Assembly: GCA_031291675.1 (NCBI GenBank)
Contig: JARLIO010000011.1
Span: 29,846 to 93,845 of the forward strand
Direction of reading: 5' to 3'
DNA length: 64,000 nt
Origin: Azospirillaceae bacterium
GTDB lineage: Bacteria > Pseudomonadota > Alphaproteobacteria > Azospirillales > Azospirillaceae
Numbering within the stretch: the stretch's first letter is position 1; each line of letters opens with the position of its first letter. Shown here piece by piece: positions 7,874-16,133 of the stretch. The notes below the pieces were generated by a model that searched no databases, had not been told where the DNA came from, and was given only the letters and a program-made list of their open reading frames with translations. A program made the translations under genes and the position numbers.

Positions 7874-8049
7874 CTGTGGCATTGAAGCAAATCCGGATAA
7901 TGCCGCCGCAATCGGGAAGTCCTGACCGTGGCCTTTTTTGATGTCGCACGACCAGACACGAATTATCGCTTGCATCGTTCCCGATCGGCGCTTATTTGAA
8001 TTGCAGGTTCCGATGAACCTTTCCAAAACGATCCCACAGCCAAAGAACC

Positions 8050-8307
8050 ATGTTGGTAAAACAAGGCAAGAACCTCATTGAGGTTGAGGTCGTCCGTAAG
8101 CGGCGACGCAGCACAAGTGAAAAACCCGCAGCCCCGGCAAGTCACGCTCCGATACAACAATCTCGGTCCGATCACGCAGATCAGCAGAGCGGCAGTGCCG
8201 CAACGGATATCGCGGCACCACCGGGTGCTTCCTCAAAGACACTTTGGGGTGATCTCAGCGGATTGTTTGAAGAAGCGGCGCGCCAAACTCAAGACGACGC
8301 GGTGTAA
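8050..8307 (+). CDS. Possible small hydrophilic protein
   Basis: An 85-codon open frame starting with ATG at 8050 and encoding a basic, then acidic, hydrophilic protein (MLVKQGKNLIEVEVVRKRR, ending GLFEEAARQTQDDAV). It contains no domain I recognise. Its composition is more protein-like than neighbouring open frames and it lies in an otherwise empty, slightly A/T-richer region of about 840 bases. There is no strong SD (only AAAGAACC). It may be a real small gene or chance. Confidence 0.3.
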   Translation: MLVKQGKNLIEVEVVRKRRRSTSEKPAAPASHAPIQQSRSDHADQQSGSAATDIAAPPGASSKTLWGDLSGLFEEAARQTQDDAV

Positions 8308-8629
8308 TGGCTCTTCAAAAGCGGTGTCCAGTCCAGATAGTGGACATCTCGATGGCGTGAATGCCTGCTATTCCCGTAGCAGCTATCATCAACACTTGAA
8401 ACGCCTGTCAGCCACGTCGTTGATGGTTGTCATCAGATGCGTCCGGTCGACGGAAACGATCACGGGAGCCGCGAGAACGGCGGCGAGCCCCGGCATCCCC
8501 GTCGGCGCCGGCATGCGGTTCTGCAATCAGCGCTCCGGCCGGAAGTCAGCATTGACGAGATCGGACATTGACTCATGGCAGTCAGTGTGACGACGGTATC
8601 GCTGTTACGGCACGGATGAATGATTGATT
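8308..8629. other. Intergenic region without a supported gene
   Basis: About 320 bases of mixed composition. A 41-codon minus-strand frame (about 8395-8517) is too short to support. No repeat, hairpin or promoter is clear. Confidence 0.4.
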
Positions 8630-9106
8630 ATGACACACCGCACGTTCGTGTTCTTGTCGTTTGCCTTGTCGCTGGCTTCCGCCGGGATCGCTGCGGCTGA
8701 ACCGGTGACCCTGAATTGCCACGGCAAAGCGCTTACCGGCCACACCCCCGGCGCACCCATCAGTTTTCGCGTCGATGTCGATCCCACCAGCCAACGGGTT
8801 CTGACGGTTGGTCGCGCCCATGTCACCGAGACCACGGGCTACACCGACCGGCAACTGACGTTCCGCATCGATTACCGGTCGGCGAAAGGCGCCTTTGCGG
8901 CGATTTACGTCATTGATCGCCCGGACGGCGCGTTCAGCCTGCGTGAAGGCGTCACGACCGGGCAGCGTAACATCGCCGTCGGCCGTGAACTCGAAACTTT
9001 CGCCGGCAACTGCGACGGCATCATGGGCCTGCTGATGTTGCCGACTGCGCCGGAAACGCCGGCCATCGACCCGGCGTCCCCTGTGACGGCGCCGTTACCG
9101 CAATAG
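8630..9106 (+). CDS. Exported protein of unknown function
   Basis: A 158-residue protein with a clear signal peptide (about residues 1-23: THRTFVFLSFALSLASAGIA, then AAE). The mature part is small and mostly beta-rich in appearance, with one cysteine near its start (LNCHGK) and one near its end (AGNCDG) that could form a disulfide, and a Pro/Ala-rich tail. No family is recognised. It is probably periplasmic. The ATG at 8630 is preferred over the TTG at 8624. It ends convergently with, and overlaps by 12 bases, a small membrane-protein gene on the other strand. Confidence 0.65.
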   Translation: MTHRTFVFLSFALSLASAGIAAAEPVTLNCHGKALTGHTPGAPISFRVDVDPTSQRVLTVGRAHVTETTGYTDRQLTFRIDYRSAKGAFAAIYVIDRPDGAFSLREGVTTGQRNIAVGRELETFAGNCDGIMGLLMLPTAPETPAIDPASPVTAPLPQ

Positions 9107-9427
9107 CGGTCGCGTTCCCCGATCCGCCGGGGCGCGGAACAAGGCGGGGTCGCCGGTCAGCGCCAGGGCACCCCAGAACCACAAAGAAAGCACACCAACC
9201 ACCGGCCATTGGCCGGGCTGGCGAAACACCGCCATCAGCACCAATAATCCCGCCAATGCGATCACCATCCGCAGGCCATAGCGTTCAACAATCCGGCCCC
9301 CGGCGATCAGGACTTGCGCGAATCGGTCGGGCACCACCGCTGGTCCGGCACCCACCGGATGCGGTTCCGCCGTCGTCCGGATCAGATCACCCCGTGACAT
9401 GTTCCCTGAAATCTGTGGTTCTACCAT
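9095..9427 (-). CDS. Small membrane protein, hypothetical
   Basis: A 110-residue open frame starting at an ATG (9427) preceded by AGGCAGGGA. A polar N-terminal half is followed by two adjacent hydrophobic segments (about residues 52-66, MVIALAGLLVLMAVF, and 72-89, WPVVGVLSLWFWGALAL). The hydrophobic hairpin and the SD support a real gene. No family is recognised. It runs convergent to the exported protein gene. Confidence 0.45.
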   Translation of the reverse strand: MVEPQISGNMSRGDLIRTTAEPHPVGAGPAVVPDRFAQVLIAGGRIVERYGLRMVIALAGLLVLMAVFRQPGQWPVVGVLSLWFWGALALTGDPALFRAPADRGTRPLLR

Positions 9428-9734
9428 TCCCTGCCTTTCCCTTATGGGGCGGGGCCCGTGATCCGCAGGACCTCGCGCCAAGCCCCACGATGCATCGCGC
9501 CATCGCCGAAATCAAAACGTCATGACATGATGCCCCTCGACCGGTGGCGGATCGCCTTTCGACCACGGGAAGCGGGTGCAGCACCTCGACGACCTTGAAT
9601 ATCGGTTTCGCATCGGCCAAAACAACCACCGCCCTTTTTCTGCGACGACCCGTCGAGCGATGACCCCGGCCAATCACCCTCCGGTTCCTGGTTCCGTCCC
9701 GCCGACAGGCCCGTGCCTCTGATAAGGAATGTCG
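9428..9734. other. Intergenic region between divergent genes
   Basis: About 307 bases between the small membrane-protein gene (leftward) and the phosphatase gene (rightward). It must hold both promoters, but no consensus element stands out. No gene or strong hairpin is seen. Confidence 0.4.
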
Positions 9735-10565
9735 ATGGATCTTCGTGATCCGATGCAAACGGATCGGTTGCGGCCCGATGCGGTATTATCGCCGCTCGAC
9801 GGTGCTGACGACCCGGCGCCGCTCGGGCCGTTCGCCCTGATCCCGCGCCAGGACGAGTGGGACCGGGTCTATGCCGTCGGCGATGTTCATGGCCGGCTCG
9901 ACCTGATGATCGCGCTGGAGGACAAGATCCGCGCCGATCTCGACCGGCAACCGGTACCGCGACCCTTGATCTGCTATCTGGGAGATCTGATCGATCGGGG
10001 TCCCGACAGTCGCGCCGTCATCGACCATCTGATCGACCCCCCGGACGACGGCGTCGCGCGCCTGGCGTTGCTGGGCAATCACGAACAAAGGATGCTCGAT
10101 TTCCTCGGCGACCCGGCGGTCGGCCCGGCCTGGCTGAAGCTCGGTGGACGCCAGGCATTGAGAAGCTACGGTGCGTCGATCAGCGAGCGTCCCTCGGCCA
10201 AGGACTTTGTCCGTCTGCGCCGGGCGCTGTTGGCGGCACTGCCCGAGAGCCATAGCTGTTTTCTGCGCAGCCGGCCGCGCGCCCTGGCCTGGCGCAACTT
10301 TGTTCTGGTCCATGCCGGCATCGACCCGGCCCGGCCACTATTGCGCCAGCGTCCTGACGATCTGATCTGGATCCGCGCCCCGTTCCTGAGCGCCACCAAC
10401 GATTTTGGCGCCATCGTCGTCCACGGCCATGTTATGGTCGATCGTCCCGATGTCAAATCCAACCGCATTGCCATCGATACCGGGGCCTGGAAGACCGGTC
10501 ACCTGACCTGCGTTGTCCTCGACGACGACGCCGGCCGCAACGCACCCCGTTTCCTGAGCACCTGA
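9735..10565 (+). CDS. Metallophosphoesterase, PPP-type serine/threonine phosphatase
   Basis: A roughly 276-residue calcineurin-like phosphoesterase with a full PPP signature: GDVHGR (about 49), GDLIDRGP (about 83), GNHEQ (about 114), VHAGID (about 192) and VHGH (about 229). These ligate two metals and hold the phosphate. Bacterial members act on phosphoproteins or on nucleoside tetraphosphates (PrpA or ApaH-like); the length and the RPDDLIWIR segment fit the PrpA-like protein phosphatases. AAGGA lies directly before an ATG at 9729 and six bases before the ATG at 9735, so the latter is favoured. It is a monocistronic gene. Confidence 0.88.
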   Translation: MDLRDPMQTDRLRPDAVLSPLDGADDPAPLGPFALIPRQDEWDRVYAVGDVHGRLDLMIALEDKIRADLDRQPVPRPLICYLGDLIDRGPDSRAVIDHLIDPPDDGVARLALLGNHEQRMLDFLGDPAVGPAWLKLGGRQALRSYGASISERPSAKDFVRLRRALLAALPESHSCFLRSRPRALAWRNFVLVHAGIDPARPLLRQRPDDLIWIRAPFLSATNDFGAIVVHGHVMVDRPDVKSNRIAIDTGAWKTGHLTCVVLDDDAGRNAPRFLST

Positions 10566-10626
10566 ACCGATGGCGCCGGGTCGTCGTCGGTTTCCCGACG
10601 GCCCTGACGGATCAAACTGCTTTCCA

Positions 10627-10642
10627 GGACCTTAAAAGGTCC
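10627..10642. promoter_or_regulatory. Palindrome upstream of Old Yellow Enzyme gene
   Basis: GGACCTT (10627-10633) and AAGGTCC (10636-10642) form seven-base arms around AA, 19 bases before the namA-type ATG. The size and position fit an operator for a dimeric repressor. Pairing in RNA could also cover the ribosome-binding region. The regulator is unknown. Confidence 0.4.
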
Positions 10643-10661
10643 AATTTCGGCGGATCCAATC

Positions 10662-11780
10662 ATGAGCCTGCTTTTCAGCCCCTTCACCTTCGGGCCCATC
10701 ACGATACCCAACCGTGTCGTCGTTGCCCCGATGTGCCAATACAGCGCCAATGACGGCTGTGCCAGTGACTGGCACCTGGCGCATCTGATGCAGCTCGGCA
10801 CCTCGGGCGCCGGCCTCGTTGTCGTCGAGGCGACCGCGGTCGAACGGCGCGGCCGCATCAGCCATGGCGATCTCGGGCTCTATTCGGACGACAACGAGGC
10901 GGCGCTGGGCCGGGTCCTGGGCGCGGCACGGCGCGTCGCCGGCCCCACAACCCGCTTCGGGATCCAGATCGGCCACGCCGGCCGCAAGGCCTCGACCCAG
11001 GCCCCCTGGGACGGTGGCGGCCCCCTCAAGGGTCACGAAGACCCCTGGCCGGTGGTTGCCCCATCGGCCCTGCCGTTCGACGATCATTACCCGGTTCCCG
11101 CCACCCTGGACGCGGCGGGTCTTGAGCACATCGTCGCGGCGTTTGCGGAAACCGCGCGCCGGGCGGCGCGTATCGGGTTCGATGTTGTCGAGGTTCACGC
11201 CGCACACGGCTATCTGCTGCATCAGTTTCTGTCGCCGCTCAGCAACCACCGCGACGACGCCTTTGGCGGGACCGCGGACAATCGCCGGCGCTTTCCGCTG
11301 CAGGTGCTGCAGGCGGTCCGGACCGCACTACCAGCCACCGTTGCGCTGGGCATCCGCATCTCGGCAACCGACTGGGTTGACGGGGGCCTGACGGTCGCCG
11401 ACTCAGCCGCATTCGTCGCGGCGGCCCGGGAGGCCGGCGCCGACTATGTCTGCGTGTCGTCGGGCGGGCTGGTCCCCCATGTGCGCATTCCAACGGCGCC
11501 CGGCTATCAGGTGCCGTTCGCCGCGGAAATCCGCGCGACCACAGGGATGGCGACGCGAGCCGTCGGGCTGATCGCGGCGGCCGACCAGGCTGAAGCGATC
11601 CTGACCGCCGGTCACGCCGATATGATCGCCTTGGCCCGCGCCTTCCTCGACGACCCGCGTTGGGCCTGGCACGCCGCCGACCGATTGGGCGCGACGCTTG
11701 AGCGGGCGCCGCAGTACCAGCGCGCGGCCGCCGCGCTATGGCCGGGCGCCAAACTCAGCCGGCCGCAAGACTTCGTCTGA
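10662..11780 (+). CDS. namA: NADH:flavin oxidoreductase, Old Yellow Enzyme (YqjM/NamA class)
   Basis: A 372-residue FMN-dependent ene-reductase. It has the marks of the thermophilic-like/YqjM subclass: VAPMCQYSA with Cys25 and Tyr27 near the flavin, FGIQIGHAGRKA, the substrate-binding pair His179/His182 (EVHAAHGYLLHQFLSP), FGGTADNRRRFPL and the phosphate-binding end ADMIALARAFLDDPRW. Such enzymes reduce activated C=C bonds of unsaturated carbonyls or nitro compounds in the cytoplasm using NAD(P)H, and often respond to electrophile stress. A palindromic operator-like element sits just upstream. It is transcribed alone, ending at a repeat element that probably terminates it. Confidence 0.93.
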   Translation: MSLLFSPFTFGPITIPNRVVVAPMCQYSANDGCASDWHLAHLMQLGTSGAGLVVVEATAVERRGRISHGDLGLYSDDNEAALGRVLGAARRVAGPTTRFGIQIGHAGRKASTQAPWDGGGPLKGHEDPWPVVAPSALPFDDHYPVPATLDAAGLEHIVAAFAETARRAARIGFDVVEVHAAHGYLLHQFLSPLSNHRDDAFGGTADNRRRFPLQVLQAVRTALPATVALGIRISATDWVDGGLTVADSAAFVAAAREAGADYVCVSSGGLVPHVRIPTAPGYQVPFAAEIRATTGMATRAVGLIAAADQAEAILTAGHADMIALARAFLDDPRWAWHAADRLGATLERAPQYQRAAAALWPGAKLSRPQDFV

Positions 11781-11880
11781 ACGGCACCGGCCGCGCCCTC
11801 GCCCGGGCGGACCGGCCCTGGAGCAGTTCCCCCCGCGTTCGCGAGGGCGACGGTTGCAAATTCGATGACGCACCCCACAA

Positions 11881-11981
11881 GAGCATTTTCCGACCAAGTG
11901 GATTCCAGTTGGGCGTAGAAAATGCGATAAAACAAAGTTCTAGAGCTGTTTCCGATCCAACGCGATCGGAAACAGCTCTAG
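11881..11981. repeat. Alphaproteobacterial palindromic intergenic repeat, double hairpin
   Basis: Two inverted repeats in tandem. GCATTTTC (11883-11890) pairs with GAAAATGC (11918-11925). CTAGAGCTGTTTCCGATC (11940-11957) pairs perfectly over 18 bases with 11964-11981 across the loop CAACGC. The GAGCATTTTCCGA / GATCGGAAA style is familiar from dispersed intergenic repeats in alphaproteobacterial genomes. It lies between convergent genes, and its last bases (CTAG) supply the TAG stop of the cheZ-like gene on the minus strand, so it may act as a bidirectional terminator. Confidence 0.75.
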
Positions 11982-12886
11982 TCACCGAACAGAGTGTGGA
12001 TCGTCGCCATCAGTTGTGCCGTTTCCTCATCGGCGTCCGGTTCGCGGTCCGCGCGGGCCGGCGCCGACACCGCGCCAGGGGCCGCCGACATTTCGCCGGA
12101 AAACAACTGGTCGCCGGAAAACAACTGGTCGACGGCCGACTGATCGATACCACCGGTCAGCGACGGACCATTCAACAGATGCGCGTCGGGACGATCATCG
12201 TCGAGCTTGCGGTGCGCGGCGACATCGCCGTCGATAATCCGGCCACTGCCACCGGCTTCATCGATGCCCCAGATCTGGATCATCGCGTTGACCCGCTGCT
12301 CGATATAACGCAGCGTATTGACGACCTTGGTGGTTCGCTGACCCGTAATATCCTGAAAGCTGCAGGCCATCAGGATGTTGGTGCCCTGATTCTCGATTTC
12401 ATTCATCGCCGCGGCGATGACCGGGTCGGTCCGCGAAACTTTTGCGGCCTCTTCAAGAATTCGTTCGGTGCCGTTGAGGATTTCCGAGGTCGCGCGTTCC
12501 GTCGCCGAGACAATGGCGTCCAACTCGCCGGTTGCCGCGATGATGCGGTTGGAACCGGCATCGATTGGCTTCAACCCGGCAATGTCGCGCCGGGTCTGCT
12601 CGATGACCTGGCTCATCTGGCGCAACTCGCCACGCAGCACCGGCAGCCCCGGTTCGCGTTCCTGCAACGGCGCGAGCCGCTCCAATCGGTCGATCTGTGC
12701 CTGCATCTGCTGCGTCACCGCCAGCAGGATGGTCTGGTCGCCGCCCTCTGCGCTGCGCCGGCCATGCATACGCAGGAAGGCCCGGCCGCGTGCCGTTGAG
12801 GCAATAACACCTTCGATCGCCTGGTAATCCCGCTCGGAGAGCGCGGTATCGGTCGGAAATATGTCCATCGGGCCCGTCTTCGACAT
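11978..12886 (-). CDS. CheZ-like CheY-P phosphatase, copy 1
   Basis: A 302-residue, mostly helical protein with the CheZ active-site segment CSFQDITGQRTTKVV (residues 175-189). Asp179 and Gln183 match the E. coli CheZ residues that promote CheY-P hydrolysis. A long helical hairpin precedes it. Near the C-terminus GGIDQSAVDQLF resembles the CheZ tail that docks CheY-P, and the DQLFSG motif is doubled by an 18-base tandem repeat. CAGGAAA sits directly before the ATG. It is isolated from other chemotaxis genes and about 11 kb from a second cheZ-like gene in the fliL operon. It probably tunes motor switching. Confidence 0.78.
   Translation of the reverse strand: MSKTGPMDIFPTDTALSERDYQAIEGVIASTARGRAFLRMHGRRSAEGGDQTILLAVTQQMQAQIDRLERLAPLQEREPGLPVLRGELRQMSQVIEQTRRDIAGLKPIDAGSNRIIAATGELDAIVSATERATSEILNGTERILEEAAKVSRTDPVIAAAMNEIENQGTNILMACSFQDITGQRTTKVVNTLRYIEQRVNAMIQIWGIDEAGGSGRIIDGDVAAHRKLDDDRPDAHLLNGPSLTGGIDQSAVDQLFSGDQLFSGEMSAAPGAVSAPARADREPDADEETAQLMATIHTLFGD
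12093..12128. repeat. 18-bp tandem duplication in cheZ-like gene
   Basis: TCGCCGGAAAACAACTGG is repeated exactly at 12093-12110 and 12111-12128. It keeps frame and doubles the hexapeptide DQLFSG in the C-terminal, CheY-docking-like tail of the protein. Confidence 0.9.
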
Positions 12887-13584
12887 TTTCCTGCACTACG
12901 ACCGAAGCCAGCCCAAACCTATCCGCGCGATGATCATACGCGGGTCCGGAATGGCGGCCAGTTTCAGTGCCGGCGAAAAACCATGAAACAATAAGGCCAT
13001 TGACCACAGACCCTGTCCCCACCGGGGCCTCGCCGTACCAGCACGACGTGTCATTATGCGATTTTGCAATAACAAGTAAAGCCATCCACCGGTGTAGCAT
13101 GACGCAATCGCCGGTCGCCCGGCCCTCGCGCCCGGATTACCGCGCCCCGAGGCCGGGGTGCCCGGGGCCAGACCGCGACGAGCCGCCGGGCGCGTGCCGG
13201 CGCCATCATGCCAGCTCCCGGACCCGACCCGGTGTCGCGTCGCACCGCCCCCGGGCCGAATCGGTGACGACCGGCCCGGGGGGCTTCTCCTGAAAGCACC
13301 GCCGCCCCAAGGCGGGTGCCGCCGGACGGCAAGCACCAGGGCACCGACGTGGCGCGCCGCGGCACCGAACCTCTGCGCCGGGCCCTGTTTTACCGCCCGC
13401 GACCGCATCGGCAATTTCCGCTTCATCCTGTTTGGCGCTGATTTCCTTTTTATCAACAAACAGCTAACAATTCGTCAAGGGCTACGGGTTTCATCGACGG
13501 CGCCACCAACGACGTGATCTTGCCTTTGTTCGCCGGCATTGGTGTTGTTATGATGGGCCACCGGACGTCTGACGCTAACCGATC
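12887..13584. other. Long intergenic region, no supported gene
   Basis: About 700 bases between divergent cheZ-like and RHH genes. The minus-strand open frame at 12896-13459 encodes an Arg/Gly/Pro-rich product typical of chance frames in G/C-rich DNA. A locally A/T-richer stretch at about 13040-13100 and another at about 13440-13475 could hold promoters for the flanking genes, but no consensus is clear. Confidence 0.5.
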
Positions 13585-13968
13585 GTGACGGCGATGAATT
13601 CTCGGAAATTCGATCCTGATCCGTTGTTTCATCCGCTCGAGACACGAAATATCGTCGTCTGCGGCCATCGCACCAGCATCAAGCTTGAACCCTATCTCTG
13701 GCAGTCGCTGGAGGATATTGCCGAGCGCGAAAACCTGGCCATCAGCCAGCTTTCGAGCCTGGTGAAGGAGTTGGCCGAGGCTGCGCCTCCCGGCATTGCC
13801 GGTGACGGCACCGTAACCCTGACCTCGATGATCCGGGTTTTCATCCTGCTGTATTACCGCGGCAGGCTGAGACGCAAAACCGACGCCACCGGCAGCCGGC
13901 GGACCAGCCTTGATGTCGCCTCAGACGCCGATATGGTCACGGTCCTTGCGGCGATCACCGCACGCTGA
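13585..13968 (+). CDS. Ribbon-helix-helix domain protein (RHH_4)
   Basis: A 127-residue protein with an RHH_4 (PF13467-like) domain: a beta strand NIVVCGHRTSIKLEPYLW (about 23-40) and helices SLEDIAERENLAISQLSSLV (about 42-61), followed by a spacer and a second helical part (TLTSMIRVFILLYYRGRLR). The pattern GHRTS-x-x-LEP-x-x-W is diagnostic. It is likely a small dimeric DNA-binding regulator; its target is unknown. It starts at GTG 13585 or ATG 13594. The tail after residue 100 is unique. Confidence 0.75.
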   Translation: MTAMNSRKFDPDPLFHPLETRNIVVCGHRTSIKLEPYLWQSLEDIAERENLAISQLSSLVKELAEAAPPGIAGDGTVTLTSMIRVFILLYYRGRLRRKTDATGSRRTSLDVASDADMVTVLAAITAR

Positions 13969-14063
13969 TCGACCGCAAATCAAGGTCCCGGGTTCAGGCC
14001 CAGCCGTTCTCATTTTGGCCGTCGGCCGCGGGCTGCCGCCCGCACCCGCTCGGGATGAACCCC

Positions 14064-14139
14064 GACCCCCCCTCTATTTTGACAAAAACAAAGGGGTCTG
14101 GGGCATGGCCCCCCGTTGGGTTTGGGCGAAAGCCCAACG
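14064..14139. terminator. Cluster of three hairpins
   Basis: Three inverted repeats follow one another: GACCCC/GGGGTC (14064-14069 and 14093-14098), GGGGCATGGCCCC (14100-14112) and CGTTGGG/CCCAACG (14114-14120 and 14133-14139). They lie between convergent genes and probably form a bidirectional terminator. The wording of the motif (GGGTTTGGGCGAAAGCCC) resembles dispersed repeats common in Rhodospirillales, so a repeat-family origin is possible. Confidence 0.5.
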
Positions 14140-14179
14140 CTTCGTCGCCAAAATGACAACCACTGGTTCAGGCCCCGGA

Positions 14180-14620
14180 TCAGCGTGGCGTCAGTGACCA
14201 GGCCGGCGCGTCCGACCGCCGTAGCGCGATTGCGATCAGGTAATTGGCGAAATCCGTCACCTTCAGCCTGACCGCCGCGGTTTCCGAGTCGCCGGATAGG
14301 GCGCGCGACACCAGAAAGTAATTCTCGACATGGCTGGGCGATACTTTGAACAGTCCGACCGCGCCCTTCAGACGCGGATAATAGAGCGCCTCGATCGGCT
14401 TTTCCTTGCGCCCGACACGGTCCAGCGCCTCCGCCTCGGTGACGTCGCCGGCCTCTTCGCGGCGCACCAGGGTCCAGTCGGTTTCGCCGCTCCACCCCGC
14501 CTCAATCACGGCTTTGACCGGTTCGTCGGCGATGCCGACTTTGAACACATGTTTGCTCAGTCCGACGTCGGATGCCCATTTCCCGAACTGTACGCTTCGC
14601 GCCACATAGATGACGGCCAT
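14180..14620 (-). CDS. Conserved hypothetical protein
   Basis: A 146-residue soluble protein beginning MAVIYVARSVQFGKW, with segments HVFKVGIADEPVKAVIEAGW and EALYYPRLKGAVGLFKVSP. I have a loose recollection of similar uncharacterised proteins of this length in Rhodospirillales, but no named domain is certain. The opening IYVAR plus a later KVGIA is faintly like a GIY-YIG or T5orf172 start, without the catalytic Arg/Glu/Asn being clear. GAGGAC lies upstream of the ATG. It may be co-transcribed with the 91-residue gene 165 bases upstream. Confidence 0.6.
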   Translation of the reverse strand: MAVIYVARSVQFGKWASDVGLSKHVFKVGIADEPVKAVIEAGWSGETDWTLVRREEAGDVTEAEALDRVGRKEKPIEALYYPRLKGAVGLFKVSPSHVENYFLVSRALSGDSETAAVRLKVTDFANYLIAIALRRSDAPAWSLTPR

Positions 14621-14785
14621 GACTGCCGCGTCCTCGATTCCATTTCAATTCGTCGCGCGGTTCAGGCCGGCAGCAACGATCGCCACAGCGTGGGATCCAC
14701 CATTGGAACCCGGCCGCGGCCCCATGTCCAACACGAAAATGACACGGGCGCGGGGGACGCTCCGACACCGGTCCCCGGTTGCGCC

Positions 14786-15061
14786 CTATTTTCGCGTCAA
14801 ATCCAGTACGCCCTCGATCCAGGCCGAGCCGCGGGACAGGGTCAAGGCCGACCGGCCCGTCCCGGTGGCCCCGCCCCTGTGCCAATCATGCAGACGCATG
14901 ACCAGCTCGGCGACATCCGGCGGCGGCAAATCGATCTGCATCGACTGAAGATAATTCTCAATCACGATAATGGCGATTTTCAGGGTTTCCCGGTCCAAGG
15001 AGGGAGAACTCTGCGCTTTCTCGGGTGTTTTTACCGATTGCGCCTGTTGCCGATCGTCCAT
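14786..15061 (-). CDS. Small hypothetical protein
   Basis: A 91-residue open frame from the ATG at 15061 (GAGAT upstream). The first 20 residues are polar and probably disordered. A helical region follows (SLDRETLKIAIIVIENYLQ, then DVAELVMRLHDWHRGGA) and a short C-terminal segment AWIEGVLDLTRK. No known family. The open frame extends further upstream to 15448, but that extension has chance-like composition and is left out. It is upstream of, and co-oriented with, the 146-residue hypothetical gene. Confidence 0.5.
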   Translation of the reverse strand: MDDRQQAQSVKTPEKAQSSPSLDRETLKIAIIVIENYLQSMQIDLPPPDVAELVMRLHDWHRGGATGTGRSALTLSRGSAWIEGVLDLTRK

Positions 15062-15610
15062 TGCATCTCTTTCGGTGTTCCCGGTCCTGGATCCACCGAA
15101 CCGCCACGGATCGACCCGATGAATCGGCGCCGCGCTGAGACATCGCGCGCGGCCGGCGAATCCGATTATGCCCCTTCCGGAACCGGTCACGCGTCTCGGC
15201 CTCACGATCCTGCGAGGCGACCCAACGCCCGGGGCATGCGGCGCCAGCGGCCACCCGACCCGGCTCATCAAACCCGGCCCGCGCTGTGACGATGATTCCG
15301 TTTCGGATGGATCCGTCATCGTGAGGGCAGTATCACACAGACTCCGGTCCTGATGAAGAGGGAAGCATCCCATTACCGGCGTATCCACCCAAAGACGGCG
15401 GCTGCCATCCCGATCTCCCGCCGGAACCACCGCCACGATGGCGATCACGACGGGGACTCCCGTCGTTTAACCTTGAATGCACTCCCGCTGTCGCAACATA
15501 GTCGAGCATTGGATTATGGCGTCAAACGCGCCGACCGACCCATGCTTCGAGCGATCGCGGGTGGTTGGTTTCCCGGATCCGGTTTCTGCGCAATCCTGAG
15601 AGGGTTCTGT
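15062..15610. other. Divergent intergenic region, no supported gene
   Basis: About 550 bases between the small hypothetical gene (leftward) and the DUF2147 gene (rightward). Open frames in it have Arg/Pro-rich, chance-like products. No clear promoter, repeat or RNA structure was recognised. Confidence 0.45.
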
Positions 15611-16075
15611 ATGAAGGCCTTGTGCTTGTGGCTGGTGTCGATTGTTGTGGCGCTCGCCCTCGTGGCGACGCCCCACACTGTCACGGCCGCCGCCACGGCC
15701 CCGGTCGGGGTCTGGCTGACCGAATCGCGGGACGGCGCCATCGCGATCGCTCCCTGCGACAGCGGACTGTGTGGCGCGCTGGTCTGGTTCCAACCGGGCG
15801 ACGGGGCCGAGAGCGCCCCCCCGGTCGATGAGCACAATCCCAAGCCGATGCTGCGCCATCGCCCGTTATGCGGGCTGACCATGATCACCGGGCTCACCGA
15901 GACCGAAGGCGGGTGGACCGGCTGGATCTACAACCCGTCCGATGGCAGTACCTACCATACGCAACTGATAATGCACGCCGACGATACCCTCGAAGTCCAT
16001 GGCTATGTCGGCATTCCCCTGCTGGGCAAGAGCCAGATCTGGGTCCGCGCGCCCGCCGACCTTGGTCATTGCTGA
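15611..16075 (+). CDS. Exported DUF2147 protein
   Basis: A 154-residue secreted protein with a signal peptide (about 1-27, VATPHTVTAAA). The mature domain matches DUF2147 (PF09917): GVWLTESRDGAIAIAPCDSG, LCGALVW, NPKPMLRHRPLCGL, GWIYNPSDGSTYHTQL, DTLEVHGYVG and a final WVR. The family is thought to be a small periplasmic beta-barrel, lipocalin-like, with unknown ligand. Cys residues in APCDSGLCG form the usual close pair. GAGAGGG lies about 7 bases before the ATG. It is probably monocistronic and convergent with tetR. Confidence 0.85.
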   Translation: MKALCLWLVSIVVALALVATPHTVTAAATAPVGVWLTESRDGAIAIAPCDSGLCGALVWFQPGDGAESAPPVDEHNPKPMLRHRPLCGLTMITGLTETEGGWTGWIYNPSDGSTYHTQLIMHADDTLEVHGYVGIPLLGKSQIWVRAPADLGHC

Positions 16076-16133
16076 GCCGGCGCCGAACGCGAAGACGGCG
16101 GCATCCGAACCGCCGACCAGCCTCAGGGACGTT

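Noticed and set aside
8395..8517. 41-codon minus-strand frame (MPAPTGMPGLAAVLAAPVIV...)
   Set aside because: Short, no ribosome site, no neighbours to support it.
12896..13459. Minus-strand open frame of 187 codons upstream of the cheZ-like gene
   Set aside because: The product is Arg/Gly/Pro-rich with no domain pattern and no convincing start; typical of chance frames in G/C-rich intergenic DNA.
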